DNA of 64,000 nucleotides, taken from assembly GCF_009495745.1 (NCBI RefSeq), contig NZ_WIDQ01000003.1, positions 124,001 through 188,000 of the forward strand, read 5' to 3'. A program made the position numbers and the translations under genes. Source of the stretch: Niveispirillum sp. SYP-B3756. Its GTDB lineage: Bacteria > Pseudomonadota > Alphaproteobacteria > Azospirillales > Azospirillaceae. Position 1 is the stretch's first letter. Each line of letters starts with the position of its first letter. The notes under the pieces were generated by a model that was not told where the DNA came from, did no database searches, and saw only the letters and a list, made by a program, of their open reading frames with translations. Positions 9,018 to 18,180 of this stretch are shown here, piece after piece.

Positions 9018-11510
9018 ATGGATGCGCTTGAGCCCGTCGATAATCTGGTCCCCCCCGCCATTGCCGGCTGGTTTCGCTCGCAGGGCTGGGTGCCGCGCGA
9101 CCATCAGGTGGCGATGGTGCGTGCGGCGGCCGACGGGCAGCACGCGCTGTTGATCGCACCGACCGGGGCGGGCAAGACGCTGGCGGGCTTTCTGCCGACC
9201 CTGATTGATCTGTCGGAGCGCCCGCGTGAGGGGTTGCACACGCTCTATATCTCGCCGCTGAAGGCGCTGGCGGTGGATATCCAGCGCAATCTGGAAACGC
9301 CCATTGCCAGCCTGCGCCTGCCCATCCGGGCCGAAACCCGCACCGGTGACACACCGGAGGCCAAGCGTGCCCGCCAGCGCTCCAGACCACCGCATATCCT
9401 GATGACGACAGTGGAGAGCCTGGCCCTGATGCTCTCCTACCCCGAAGCGGCGGATATTTTCCGGCCACTGCGACGGATCGTGATTGATGAGTTGCACGCG
9501 CTGGCCGGCAGCAAGCGGGGTGACCTGCTGGCGCTGGGCCTGGCGCGGCTTTCCACCCTGGCACCCGGCGCCTTGCGGGCGGGCTTGTCGGCCACGGTGG
9601 CCGATCCTGATGCGCTGGTGGCCTATCTCTCCCCCACCGGTCGTCTGCATGATGATGAGGGGGAGTTGGCCCCGGTGCGCACGGTGCTGGGCCGGGCCGG
9701 GGCGCGGCCGACGGTGGAGATATTGGCGACCAAGGAATATCTGCCCTGGGCCGGCCATATGGCGCTGCACGCGCTGGCGGAGGTCTATCAGCGCATCCGC
9801 GACCATGGCACGACGCTGGTTTTCGTCAATACCCGCGCCCAGGCAGAATTGGCCTTTCAGGAACTCTGGCGGCTGAATACCGAGAACCTGCCAATCGCCC
9901 TGCACCATGGCAGTCTGGCGGTGGAACAGCGCCGCAAGGTGGAAGCGGCCATGGCCGCCGGAAAACTCCGTGCTGTCGTCGCCACCTCTTCCCTGGATCT
10001 GGGGATCGACTGGGCGGGGATTGATCTGGTGGTGCAGGTCGGCGCGCCTAAGGGCGTGTCGCGCCTGTTGCAACGCATCGGCCGGGCCAACCACCGGCTG
10101 GATGAGCCCTCCAAGGCGCTGCTGGTGCCCGGCAACCGATTTGAGGTGCTGGAATGCGAGGCGGCGGTGGAGGCCATTGCCGACGGCACCCTGGATGGTG
10201 ACCCGATGCGGCCGGGTGCGCTGGATGTGCTGGCGCAGCACATGACCGGCACCGCCTGTTCCGCCCCCTTCAGCGCCGATGCGCTCTACGGGGAGGTCGT
10301 GCGGGCGGCCCCCTATGCCGACCTGTCACGCGATGAATTTGACGATGTGTTTGATTTCGTGGCGACCGGTGGCTATGCGCTGGGTGCTTATGATCGCTTC
10401 AAACGGCTGACGCGGGATGAGGATGGGTTGTGGCGGGCCGCCAACCCGCAGGTGAGCCGGCAATACCGGCTGAATGTCGGCACCATTGTTGAAGAGATCA
10501 TGCTGAATGTCCGGCTGAACCGCGGGGCGGTGCTGGGCCGGGTGGAGGAATATTTCGTCAATGGACTGGTGCCGGGCGACAGTTTCGTCTTTGCCGGCCA
10601 ATTGCTGAAATTCGTTGGTGTGCGGGAGACGGAGGTGATTGTCGCCAAGGGCGGGGAGGGGACACCGAAGGTACCCGCCTATGCCGGCGGGCGGCTGCCG
10701 CTTTCCACCCATCTGGCCGAAAGGGTGCGCGGGCTGCTGGAAAATCCCCGCCATTGGGATCGGCTGCCGGAAACGGTGCAGGAATGGCTGCGGCTGCAGC
10801 AATATCGCTCCACCCTGCCGGACCGCTCAGGCCTGCTGGTGGAGACCTTTCCGCGCGCCGGCAAGGAATTCCTCGTTGCCTATTGCTTTGAAGGGCGCAA
10901 TGCCCACCAGACGCTGGGCATGTTGCTGACACGGCGGATGGAGCGGGCGGGGCTGCACCCGCTGGGGTTCGTGGCGACCGATTATGTGCTGGCCACCTGG
11001 GCGCTGAAGCCGGCCACCGACCTGGATTTCCTGTTTGATCAGGACATGATGGGCGACGATCTGGAAGCCTGGATGGAGGAATCCTCTATGCTGAAACGGC
11101 TGTTCCGCAACGTCGCCATCATTGCCGGCTTGATCGAACGCCGGCATCCGGGATTGGAGAAGACGGGGCGGCAGGTCACCTTCAGCGCCGATCTGATCTA
11201 TGATGTGTTACGCAAACACGAGCCCGGCCATGTGCTGCTGCGCGCCACCCGTGCCGATGCAGCGGCGGGATTGACCGATGTGCGCCGCCTGTCCGACATG
11301 CTGGGCCGGGTCAAGGGCCGCATCCAGCATCGTCGGCTGGATCGCATCTCCCCCCTGGCGGTGCCGGTGTTGCTTGAGATCGGGCGCGAACAGGTCTATG
11401 GCAGCGCCCTGGATGCGCTGCTGGATGAGGCCGCCAGCGACATGCTGGCCGAAGCCGTGCCGGAACTGCTGCCGGGTGCCGGTAAAGCGACGCAACCCCG
11501 CCTGTTGTGA
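9018..11510 (+). CDS. Lhr-type ligase-associated DEXH box helicase
   Basis: An 830-residue superfamily 2 helicase of the Lhr family, the bacterial branch often called ligase-associated DNA damage response helicase. Visible motifs are Walker A APTGAGKT, motif Ib region TTVESLALML, Walker B as DELHA (a DEXH variant), SATVAD, a C-terminal RecA domain ending QRIGRANH, and the long Lhr C-terminal part. The ATG at 9018 is preferred to an upstream TTG at 8967, because the protein family begins near the DHQ motif (PRDHQ). The usual partners (exonuclease, ATP-dependent ligase, phosphoesterase) are not next to it. A strong terminator follows. Confidence 0.88.
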   Translation: MDALEPVDNLVPPAIAGWFRSQGWVPRDHQVAMVRAAADGQHALLIAPTGAGKTLAGFLPTLIDLSERPREGLHTLYISPLKALAVDIQRNLETPIASLRLPIRAETRTGDTPEAKRARQRSRPPHILMTTVESLALMLSYPEAADIFRPLRRIVIDELHALAGSKRGDLLALGLARLSTLAPGALRAGLSATVADPDALVAYLSPTGRLHDDEGELAPVRTVLGRAGARPTVEILATKEYLPWAGHMALHALAEVYQRIRDHGTTLVFVNTRAQAELAFQELWRLNTENLPIALHHGSLAVEQRRKVEAAMAAGKLRAVVATSSLDLGIDWAGIDLVVQVGAPKGVSRLLQRIGRANHRLDEPSKALLVPGNRFEVLECEAAVEAIADGTLDGDPMRPGALDVLAQHMTGTACSAPFSADALYGEVVRAAPYADLSRDEFDDVFDFVATGGYALGAYDRFKRLTRDEDGLWRAANPQVSRQYRLNVGTIVEEIMLNVRLNRGAVLGRVEEYFVNGLVPGDSFVFAGQLLKFVGVRETEVIVAKGGEGTPKVPAYAGGRLPLSTHLAERVRGLLENPRHWDRLPETVQEWLRLQQYRSTLPDRSGLLVETFPRAGKEFLVAYCFEGRNAHQTLGMLLTRRMERAGLHPLGFVATDYVLATWALKPATDLDFLFDQDMMGDDLEAWMEESSMLKRLFRNVAIIAGLIERRHPGLEKTGRQVTFSADLIYDVLRKHEPGHVLLRATRADAAAGLTDVRRLSDMLGRVKGRIQHRRLDRISPLAVPVLLEIGREQVYGSALDALLDEAASDMLAEAVPELLPGAGKATQPRLL

Positions 11511-11523
11511 GGGGCAAAAACAA

Positions 11524-11557
11524 CAAGGCCCGGCAGCGATGTCACTGCCGGGCCTTG
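11524..11557. terminator. bidirectional terminator between convergent genes
   Basis: A perfect 13-bp stem (11524-11536 with 11545-11557, arm CAAGGCCCGGCAG) and an 8-nt loop. It lies 13 nt after the helicase stop and 27 nt from the stop of the convergent transglycosylase gene. There is no long U-tract, but the stem is GC-rich and symmetric. Confidence 0.8.
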
Positions 11558-11584
11558 TCCATTGGTTAGATGCAAAACAGCCGA

Positions 11585-12271
11585 TCAACCGACCGGCGTA
11601 TTGCTATGCTGTTCGAAGGCGCGGCGGGTGCGCGGCGCAATCGACGGGGCGTCGGTGTCGCCGCAATTGCGAGCATCGATCAGCGAAGCGCTCTGCTCCG
11701 CACCCAGGCTGACCAACTGGCGCTGCACCTTGCACTGATAGGCAGCCGCCTTGAAGCCGGCGGAACCATTGTAACGGGCAACGGCGCCGGCCCAGCTCCC
11801 CACCTCCTGGCGCAATTGCACCAGATAACGGGCGGCGTAGCGGACATTGGCTTCCGGATTGACGATCTTTTCAACCGGGCGGAAGGCCTGCTTGTGATGG
11901 GCCAGGGAGAGCTGCATACAGCCGGCGAAAACGCCGTCGCGCAGATTGCCCTTGCTGTCACGCAGGTAACGGGCTGCTTCCGTCTCGTTCCCCGGGAACA
12001 CGGCGCGACCGCGCACGTTCATGATGTAGGGGCTGGGGGTGCCGCCACCACCGCTCTCCACCAGGGAGACGGCCAGCAACATGCCCTTGGGAATGTTGAA
12101 TTCTTTTTCGGCGGCCAGAATATGGTTGGTGCAGCCGGCTTGTGCCTGCCCGGCGACGAGGCCGAGACCGATAAAGGCAAATGTAGCAGCGGCGATACGG
12201 GAGATCAGGCGACCGGACGCAAATGGGCTGGGCTTGGCCTTGCGGTGCTCACGCATCGTCGTATCGGTCAT
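11585..12271 (-). CDS. lytic transglycosylase, SLT domain
   Basis: A 228-residue exported protein. A basic N-terminus is followed by a signal peptide hydrophobic stretch (ISRIAAATFAFIGLGLVAGQAQA). The SLT domain follows, with the catalytic Glu in LLAVSLVESGGG, then NVRGRAVFPG, GCMQLSL (the GxMQ motif), NPEANVRYAARYL and YNGSAGF. It should cleave peptidoglycan glycan strands in the periplasm by forming 1,6-anhydromuramic acid. The ATG at 12271 has GGAG 6 nt upstream. A longer reading to 12355 adds an unlikely extension before the signal peptide. The C-terminal 40 residues look disordered. Confidence 0.85.
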   Translation of the reverse strand: MTDTTMREHRKAKPSPFASGRLISRIAAATFAFIGLGLVAGQAQAGCTNHILAAEKEFNIPKGMLLAVSLVESGGGGTPSPYIMNVRGRAVFPGNETEAARYLRDSKGNLRDGVFAGCMQLSLAHHKQAFRPVEKIVNPEANVRYAARYLVQLRQEVGSWAGAVARYNGSAGFKAAAYQCKVQRQLVSLGAEQSASLIDARNCGDTDAPSIAPRTRRAFEQHSNTPVG

Positions 12272-12605
12272 CCCAGGCTCCGGTCCGTTGGTGGCGTCAG
12301 GTCCGGCCAATCCGGTTCTTTCCGCCATGTGCCCGCTTGTGCGCGGGCGCCGCAATCAGGCCACCGTTACGAAATGCGGTGACCGCTCCCTATATCGAAC
12401 ACCGGCTCTATGCGCCGGCCGCATATCAATCCCAGATGCCGCGCATTGGGTCAACCAGAAAAAACTCCAACTGGTGCGGCAAAAGCACAGAAAGACTCCT
12501 TTTTCGGCAAAAGGGCTGGGTCTGCCCAGCGTGGGCCGCCGGCTCTCGCCGGAAAAACGGCGTGATATAGCAACGCCATTCGCCCTTCCTGCCCACAAGA
12601 CGATC
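12272..12605. other. 334-nt intergenic region between divergent genes
   Basis: This stretch separates the divergent transglycosylase and TPR-methyltransferase genes and should hold both promoters. I see a 6-bp hairpin (GCCCGC at 12331-12336 with GCGGGC at 12343-12348) in the transglycosylase leader. No convincing small gene is present; the open frames running through it are upstream extensions of the flanking genes without ribosome sites. Confidence 0.5.
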
Positions 12606-13901
12606 ATGACAAACACCCTCGCGCGCGCCTTCGAACTGCTTGACCAGGGAGATCGCAGCGGCGCCATCGCCATCCTGTATCAGGCAACAGAGCAGGGGGC
12701 AGGGGGGGAGATCGCCGGCCTGCTGGCCGAATTAAGGGCCGAAGACGGGGAACATGAACAGGCCGTCGCTTTGTTCACCCGTGCGCTGGCCGATGATCCC
12801 GGCCATGGGCCCTGGCGGCGGGCCAGCCTGACATCCCTGATGCAGTTGCCGGAAAGGCGGGGGCAGGCGCGGCGTTTCTGTGCGGAAATGCTTGCCCAGC
12901 GGGGTGACGAGCCGGTCGCCCATCGTCATATGGCCCGGCTGTGTCTGGAGGTGGGGGAGAGAGAGGCTGCGGTCGCCCACGCACGCGAAGCCATCTTTCT
13001 GGCCCCGCACGATCTGGAATCGCTGCGCGACATTGCCTTTATTCTGACGGCGGCAGGTGAGCCTTTGCCAGCGGTGGAGGCATTGGCTACCGCCCTGGCC
13101 CAGGCGCATCCGGCCGATCCGGCGCTTCCCTTTGCCATGGTGGCGCAGGCGCGTGGCTGGTTGGCGCTGGCGGAACCGGCCAAGGCCAGCGCCAACCTGC
13201 GCCGGGCACTGGAGCTGGACCCCGACGATTTGGCGGGTGCCCAGTCACTGCTGGACCAGTTGGCGGCGGCCGATGTGCCGGCCGACCTACCGGCCACCTT
13301 TGTGCGGGCCCTGTTCGATACCTATGCCGACCGGTTCGACCGCGAACTGGTCGGCCGTCTGCACTATGATGCGCCGGGTGCGCTGCGGGCCCTGCTGGAT
13401 GAACAGGGTGTCGGCGGTGGGCGCGATATACTGGATGCCGGTTGTGGCACCGGTCTGGCGGGCCTGGCCGTGCGGGATATGGCGCGCCATCTGGCTGGAT
13501 TTGACCTCTCCCCCCGCATGGTGGAGAAGGCGCGTGCCCGCGACATCTATAATGAACTATGGGTGGGGGAACTGGTGGAAAGCCTGTCGCAGCGCCCGCG
13601 AAGTGCCGATCTGCTGCTGGCGGCCGATGTGCTGGTTTATCTGGGTGATCTGCGGCCGGTGATGGCGGCGGCGGCCAAAGTTCTGCGGCCGGGCGGGCTG
13701 TTCGCCTTCACCTGTGAATGGGTGGACCAACCGGACGGTTTCCTGCTGCATGAAGGCCGCCGCTTCGCCCACTCTGAATTCCATGTGCGGGAAGCGCTGG
13801 CGCAGGCCGGTTTCACCATCCGCACCCTGCGCCATCACAGCACCCGCACCGACCGGGGCCAGCCGGTGCCGGGGCTGATCTGTCTGGCGGGGCGGGCTTA
13901 A
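12606..13901 (+). CDS. TPR-repeat SAM-dependent methyltransferase
   Basis: A 431-residue two-part protein. Residues 1 to about 215 are TPR-like helical repeats (for example FELLDQGDRSGAIAILYQA and ARGWLALAEPAKASANLRRALELDPDD). Residues 220-431 are a class I methyltransferase with motif I DILDAGCGTGLAGL, the acidic strand HLAGFDLSPRMVEKAR, and motif IV ADLLLAADVLVYLGD. It resembles the predicted TPR-containing methyltransferases common in Rhodospirillales; the target is not known. The ATG at 12606 begins the first TPR helix. Its stop overlaps the lrgB stop by four bases in opposite orientation. Confidence 0.85.
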   Translation: MTNTLARAFELLDQGDRSGAIAILYQATEQGAGGEIAGLLAELRAEDGEHEQAVALFTRALADDPGHGPWRRASLTSLMQLPERRGQARRFCAEMLAQRGDEPVAHRHMARLCLEVGEREAAVAHAREAIFLAPHDLESLRDIAFILTAAGEPLPAVEALATALAQAHPADPALPFAMVAQARGWLALAEPAKASANLRRALELDPDDLAGAQSLLDQLAAADVPADLPATFVRALFDTYADRFDRELVGRLHYDAPGALRALLDEQGVGGGRDILDAGCGTGLAGLAVRDMARHLAGFDLSPRMVEKARARDIYNELWVGELVESLSQRPRSADLLLAADVLVYLGDLRPVMAAAAKVLRPGGLFAFTCEWVDQPDGFLLHEGRRFAHSEFHVREALAQAGFTIRTLRHHSTRTDRGQPVPGLICLAGRA

Positions 13902-14602
13902 CCCAGCACCAGCACCGCCAGCGATACCAGCACCGCCGTCAACAGGCCGGACAAGGCCATGGCGATGCCGCCATAGGTTCCAGCCTTGGGATCGATCTGG
14001 AAGGCGGCAGCCGTGGCGATGCCATGGGAGGCGCAGCCCATGGCCGTGCCCATGGCACGCGGGTCGCGCAGGCCCGCCAGTCGCAGCACACCGGGGCCGA
14101 TCATCGCCCCCAGGATGCCAGTACCCAGCACCAGGGCGGCGGTGAGCGAGGGCAGGCCGCCGATCTGTTCGGCAATGCCCATGGCCACCGGTGCCGTCAC
14201 CGATTTCGGCACGATGGAGGCGACAGTCAGCCGATCCGCCCCCAGCCACCAGGCCAGCCCCACCGCACTGCTGATCGCCGTGACGACGCCAGCCAGGATG
14301 GCGGCCAGCAGCGGCAGGGCCATAGCACGCACATCATGCCGGTGCGTCCAGAACGGCACCGCCAGACAGACCGTGGCCGGCCCCAGCATGAAATGCACGA
14401 ACTGGGCGCCGGCAAAATAGGTGGGGTAGGGGGTGCGGGTGGCGAACAACACCCCCATCAGCAGCAGGATGGACAGCGCCACCGGGTTGGCCCAGGGCGG
14501 CCGCCCGACCTTTTCATGCACCCAGCCGGCGACCAGAAAGGCCAGAATCGTCGCCGTCAGCCAGAAAAGCGGCGTGGTCGCCAGATAGACCCAGAGATTC
14601 AT
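13898..14602 (-). CDS. lrgB: LrgB/CidB family membrane protein
   Basis: A 234-residue protein with 6-7 hydrophobic segments and the LrgB hallmarks: PKSVTAPVAMGIAEQIGG near residues 132-149, ALVLGTGILGAMIGP near 156-170, and GTAMGCASHGIATA near 185-198. LrgA/LrgB pairs act as membrane transporters or holin-antiholin-like modulators of murein hydrolase activity, and plant homologues export glycolate. It is the second gene of a pair after lrgA, but the 110-nt gap between them holds a structured repeat element, so the two may not be equally expressed. Confidence 0.85.
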   Translation of the reverse strand: MNLWVYLATTPLFWLTATILAFLVAGWVHEKVGRPPWANPVALSILLLMGVLFATRTPYPTYFAGAQFVHFMLGPATVCLAVPFWTHRHDVRAMALPLLAAILAGVVTAISSAVGLAWWLGADRLTVASIVPKSVTAPVAMGIAEQIGGLPSLTAALVLGTGILGAMIGPGVLRLAGLRDPRAMGTAMGCASHGIATAAAFQIDPKAGTYGGIAMALSGLLTAVLVSLAVLVLG

Positions 14603-14613
14603 GACGATATGTT

Positions 14614-14710
14614 CCCTCAAGTGCCGGGCGCCGCCATCCGGCGGCTTGGCTCGCGGCGCATGTGCGCCGGGCTGGCAGTCGCCAGCCTCCAATCTGCAAG
14701 GGCAGATTGG
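14614..14710 (+). repeat. structured intergenic repeat, copy C
   Basis: A short-type copy of a four-member repeat. It runs from CCCTCA at 14614 through the core with conserved GCCATCCGGCGGCTTGGCT to a terminal hairpin (CCAATCTGC 14689-14697 with GCAGATTGG 14702-14710, loop AAGG). Internal hairpins are GCCGCC-ATCC-GGCGGC, CGGCGCA-TG-TGCGCCG region and GGCTGGC-AGTC-GCCAGCC. It fills nearly the whole gap between lrgA and lrgB, with the terminal hairpin 2 nt from the lrgA stop codon. Confidence 0.8.
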
Positions 14711-14712
14711 TC

Positions 14713-15081
14713 CTAACCGTGCCCCCGCCGCCTTTCCTGCCAGCGGGCCACCAGCGTGAAGACCCCCCCGGTGACTAGCAGGGTCAGGATGGTGGAGCCG
14801 ACCAGCGCCACCCCCACCGCCAGCCATTCCGCCGCCAGCCGGTCCAGATGCTGGATCAGCCCCACCCCCGCCGGTACGAACAATAAGGAGAGATGGCGCA
14901 GCAGGCCGTCGGCGAAGCTGCGCAACGCCTCCCCCGGCCCACCGCGCCAGACGATCAGCGCGAACAACAGCACCGCCCCCAGCACCGGGCCGGGCAAAGG
15001 CAGGGTACTGGCCCTCGCCAGCGCCTCCCCCAGCAACTGGCAGAACAGCACCAGGGCGATGGCCGCCAGAAAGGGTGGCAT
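14713..15081 (-). CDS. lrgA: LrgA/CidA family membrane protein
   Basis: A 122-residue protein with four hydrophobic segments typical of CidA/LrgA: the N-terminal LAAIALVLFCQLLGEALAR, then PLPGPVLGAVLLFALIVW (the PxPGPVxG motif), LSLLFVPAGVGLIQH, and LVGSTILTLLVTGGVFTLVA. It probably works with the LrgB protein encoded downstream in a membrane complex. Its ATG at 15081 overlaps the region just past the dienelactone hydrolase stop at 15084, so it may be co-transcribed with that gene. Confidence 0.85.
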   Translation of the reverse strand: MPPFLAAIALVLFCQLLGEALARASTLPLPGPVLGAVLLFALIVWRGGPGEALRSFADGLLRHLSLLFVPAGVGLIQHLDRLAAEWLAVGVALVGSTILTLLVTGGVFTLVARWQERRRGHG

Positions 15082-15083
15082 GA

Positions 15084-15962
15084 TTACCCGACCTTGTTGG
15101 CCTTGAACCAGCCGATGCAGCGTTTCCAGGCGTCCGCCGCCTCTTCCGGGCGATAGCTGGGCCGGTAATCGGCATAAAAGCCGTGCGGTGCATCCGGATA
15201 GACATGGATCTCGCTGCTGGCCTTGCCCGCTGCCTTCAGGGCGGCGCGCATCCGGTCCACATCCTCCAGCGGGATGCCGCTATCCTTGCCGCCATAAAGC
15301 CCCAGCACCGGGGCATTCAGCTTCTGCACCAGATCCACCGGCACCATGGGCTGCAGCGCCGTTCCCGGCGTGACCAGCCGGCCATACCAGGCGACACCGG
15401 CCTTCACGGCCGGATTGTGGGTGGCATAAAGCCAGGTGATGCGTCCGCCCCAGCAGAAACCGGTCACCCCCAGCCGTGCCGTATCGCCGCCATTGGCCTT
15501 GGCCCAGGCGACGGTGCTGTCCAGGTCGGCCATCACCTGCGCATCGGGCACCTTGTTGACGATATCCTTGATCAGGGTCTGAATGTCACTGATCCCGGCG
15601 GGATTGCCCTGGCGGGCATAAAGCTCCGGCGCGATGGCCAGATAGCCTTGCCGGGCAAAGCGTCGGCAGACATCCTTGATATGTTCATGCACCCCGAAAA
15701 TTTCCTGCACCACCAGCACCACCGGGAACGGACCCTTGCCTGCCGGCTGGGCGCGATAGGCTGGCAGTTCGCCGTCGCCCACGGGGATTTTCACCTCACC
15801 TGCCAGCAGCCCCTCGGCGGGCGTGGTGATGGTCTGGGCGGAGACGGGCAGGGTGGACAGGGCGAATCCGGTGGCAAGGCTGGTCACGGCAAACATCCGG
15901 CGGGTCAGGGGGGTGTTGACTGCACCCAGCAGGCACTGGGTTTCGGCGTCGGTCTGGTGCAT
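15084..15962 (-). CDS. dienelactone hydrolase family protein with Tat-like signal
   Basis: A 292-residue alpha/beta hydrolase of the dienelactone hydrolase family. The nucleophile is the Cys in VTGFCWGGR, with the family Glu in VVQEIFG, the Asp in GKDSGIP and the catalytic His in [10 protein letters not shown]. The N-terminus carries a twin-arginine-like signal ([23 protein letters not shown]), so the enzyme is probably folded and then exported. GGAGG stands 5 nt before the ATG at 15962. The natural substrate is unknown. The stop lies 2 nt before the lrgA start codon, suggesting one transcript. Confidence 0.86.
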   Translation of the reverse strand: MHQTDAETQCLLGAVNTPLTRRMFAVTSLATGFALSTLPVSAQTITTPAEGLLAGEVKIPVGDGELPAYRAQPAGKGPFPVVLVVQEIFGVHEHIKDVCRRFARQGYLAIAPELYARQGNPAGISDIQTLIKDIVNKVPDAQVMADLDSTVAWAKANGGDTARLGVTGFCWGGRITWLYATHNPAVKAGVAWYGRLVTPGTALQPMVPVDLVQKLNAPVLGLYGGKDSGIPLEDVDRMRAALKAAGKASSEIHVYPDAPHGFYADYRPSYRPEEAADAWKRCIGWFKANKVG

Positions 15963-16394
15963 GGAACCTCCGTTTCCTTCGCCCATCAGGCGAAACGCCG
16001 GGGAGTATAGTGCAACCCTGTTTCCCTTCAATCCGCCATGGGCTTGATCGGCGCAGCGCCCTGCGCCGGGCGCTGCCCAGCCTTGTGGTGGAATTGTCTG
16101 GCGTTGCGGCGGCAATGCCCCTATCTATCCGCCATCACCGAGTGGCTGAGGGGCCCCGGCGGACCTATGTGCCGCCCTATTGAACGCCCCGAGATTGAGT
16201 CGGGTCGTTTCAAGGTGCCTGTCCCCGGTGGATGGCTGCCCCCTTCGCTCTCCGAACAAGTCAAGCCGCTCATGCGCAATCGCGTTGGTGCCGCAAAGTC
16301 CGGCACCCCGCAGCCTTTGCGCTTTGCCCGTGCCCCGCCGCTTGATTGCGGCGGTGGGCGAAGCCTTGGGTCGTCTGCTTGAGAAGATATCGCT
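15963..16394. other. 432-nt intergenic region, long leader of the RNA helicase gene
   Basis: This stretch lies between the divergent hydrolase and rhlE-like genes. Its right part, from about 16120, looks like a long 5' leader of the helicase gene. It holds several hairpins, the clearest being CCGCCGC (16338-16344 region) paired with GCGGCGG across a TTGATT loop. A 72-codon frame beginning with TTG at 16180 ends in a TGA that overlaps the helicase start codon; I cannot tell whether it is translated. Confidence 0.5.
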
Positions 16395-18125
16395 TTGACC
16401 GTGACCATTACCTTTGCCGAACTCGCCCTCCCGACCTCCCTGCTGCAGGCCGTGGAAGAGCTGGGTTATGTCAATCCCACCCCCATTCAGGCCCAGGCCA
16501 TTCCTGCAGCCCTGGAAGGCCGCGACGTTGTGGCGTCGGCCAATACCGGTACCGGCAAGACGGCGGCCTTCGTGCTGCCGGCGCTGGCCCGTATCGCCGC
16601 CACCCCGCGTGATGCCGGTTCCTGGGGCCCGCGCGTCCTGGTGCTGACCCCGACCCGCGAACTGGCTACCCAGGTGCTGGATCAGGTGCGCATCCTGTCC
16701 AAGTTCGGCCGTATCCAGACCGGTTCGGTGCTGGGCGGTATGCCTTATCGCGCCCAGATCGAAATGCTGCGCCGCCGCGCCGACCTGATCGTCGCCACGC
16801 CGGGCCGCCTGATCGACCATCTGGAAAATGGCAAGGTCGATCTTAGCTGCGTTGAAATGCTGGTGCTGGACGAAGCCGACCGGATGCTGGACATGGGCTT
16901 CCGCGATGCGGTGGAACAGATTGCCGGCGCCTGCCCGCAGGGCCGCCAGACCATGCTGTTCACCGCTACGCTGGACCGCACGGCGGAAAAGCTGGCCAAC
17001 AGCCTGACCAAGGACCCCGTCCGCGTGGACGTGGCCGGCAAGACCGTCACCAACATTTCCATCACCCAGCATTGGCTGCGCGCCGACGGGCTGGACCATA
17101 AGCACAAGCTGCTGGCCCGCCTGCTGGAGGATGAGGCTTTCGGCAAGGGCATCGTGTTCATGGCTACCAAGGCCGATTGCGATGTGATGGCCGACCAACT
17201 GTCCGACAAGGGCCACCGTGCCATGCCGCTGCATGGCGACATGCAGCAGCGCGAGCGTAACCGCGTGGTGCAATGGATGCGCGATGGCCGCATCAATGTT
17301 CTGGTCGCCACGGATGTGGCCGCCCGCGGCATTGACATTTCCGACATCAGCCACGTCATCAATTTCGACCTGCCGCGCGTGGCGGAAGATTATGTTCACC
17401 GCATCGGCCGTACCGGCCGCGCTGGCGCCACCGGCATTTCCTACAGCCTGTTCACCCGCCAGGACCGCAATCTGGTCCGTGCGATTGAACAGTACACCGG
17501 TCAGCCGCATGTGCAGACCACCCTGCCGGGCCTGGAGCCGATGCCGGAGCAGGAGCGCAAGTTCCGTCCCGCCGGTGCCGGCGGCAAGCCGTTCGGCAAG
17601 GGTGGCTATGGCGGCGGCGGCAAGTCCTTCGGTGGCAATCGTGGTGGCTATGGCCAGGGCGGCGGCTATCGTGGTGGCCCGCGCCGTGAGGGTGAGCAGG
17701 GCGGCCAGGGTGGCTGGAACGGCGAGCGCCGTGAACGCCGCGAGGACCGTTTTGCCGGTGGCGAGCGGGTCGAGCGTCCGGCCGGCGAAGGCTATCAGCC
17801 CCGTCCGCAGGAACAGCATGGCGACCGTCCGCACAATGGTGGCGGCGAACGCCGTGGTTGGTCCCCCGATGCCGCCCCGGTGGGCGGTGAGGTGGCTGGT
17901 GAGCGTCCGGCCCGTGGTCCGCATCCGCACAAGACCAACCCCTACAAGCCCCATGCCAGCAAGGGCCGTCCCCACGGCCATGGTGGTGAAGGCCGCGCCG
18001 ATTTCCGCGACCAGGGTGCTAACGCTGGCGGCGAAGGCCGGCGGGAATTCCGCGGCGAACGCCGTGGCGAGGCCCGCGAAGCCGGCGGTGCCGCCCCGAC
18101 GCGCCGCCCGTTCCGCCAGGGCTGA
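16395..18125 (+). CDS. rhlE: DEAD-box RNA helicase, RhlE type
   Basis: A 576-residue ATP-dependent RNA helicase. In order: Q motif region (NPTPIQAQAIP), Walker A ANTGTGKT, PTRELA, TPGRLIDH, DEAD box (VLDEADRMLDMGF), motif III as TATLD (usually SAT), ARGIDIS and HRIGRTGRAG. Residues after about 390 form a long Gly/Arg-rich tail (GGYGGGGKSFGGNRGGYGQGG) that should bind RNA non-specifically. RhlE-type helicases act in ribosome assembly and mRNA decay, often at low temperature. The start is a TTG at 16395, or a GTG at 16401. A strong terminator follows. Confidence 0.9.
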   Translation: MTVTITFAELALPTSLLQAVEELGYVNPTPIQAQAIPAALEGRDVVASANTGTGKTAAFVLPALARIAATPRDAGSWGPRVLVLTPTRELATQVLDQVRILSKFGRIQTGSVLGGMPYRAQIEMLRRRADLIVATPGRLIDHLENGKVDLSCVEMLVLDEADRMLDMGFRDAVEQIAGACPQGRQTMLFTATLDRTAEKLANSLTKDPVRVDVAGKTVTNISITQHWLRADGLDHKHKLLARLLEDEAFGKGIVFMATKADCDVMADQLSDKGHRAMPLHGDMQQRERNRVVQWMRDGRINVLVATDVAARGIDISDISHVINFDLPRVAEDYVHRIGRTGRAGATGISYSLFTRQDRNLVRAIEQYTGQPHVQTTLPGLEPMPEQERKFRPAGAGGKPFGKGGYGGGGKSFGGNRGGYGQGGGYRGGPRREGEQGGQGGWNGERRERREDRFAGGERVERPAGEGYQPRPQEQHGDRPHNGGGERRGWSPDAAPVGGEVAGERPARGPHPHKTNPYKPHASKGRPHGHGGEGRADFRDQGANAGGEGRREFRGERRGEAREAGGAAPTRRPFRQG

Positions 18126-18144
18126 GGATTTCGTATGTTGTTGC

Positions 18145-18180
18145 AGCGGTTTCCGGTCAGCCGGAAACCGCTTTTTTTAT
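18145..18180 (+). terminator. Rho-independent terminator of rhlE
   Basis: A perfect 12-bp stem (AGCGGTTTCCGG at 18145-18156 with its complement at 18161-18172), a TCAG tetraloop and a run of seven T residues. It lies 20 nt after the helicase stop. Confidence 0.93.

Noticed and set aside
16125-17981. 618-codon minus-strand frame opposite the RNA helicase
   Set aside because: Shadow frame; the plus strand has all DEAD-box motifs.
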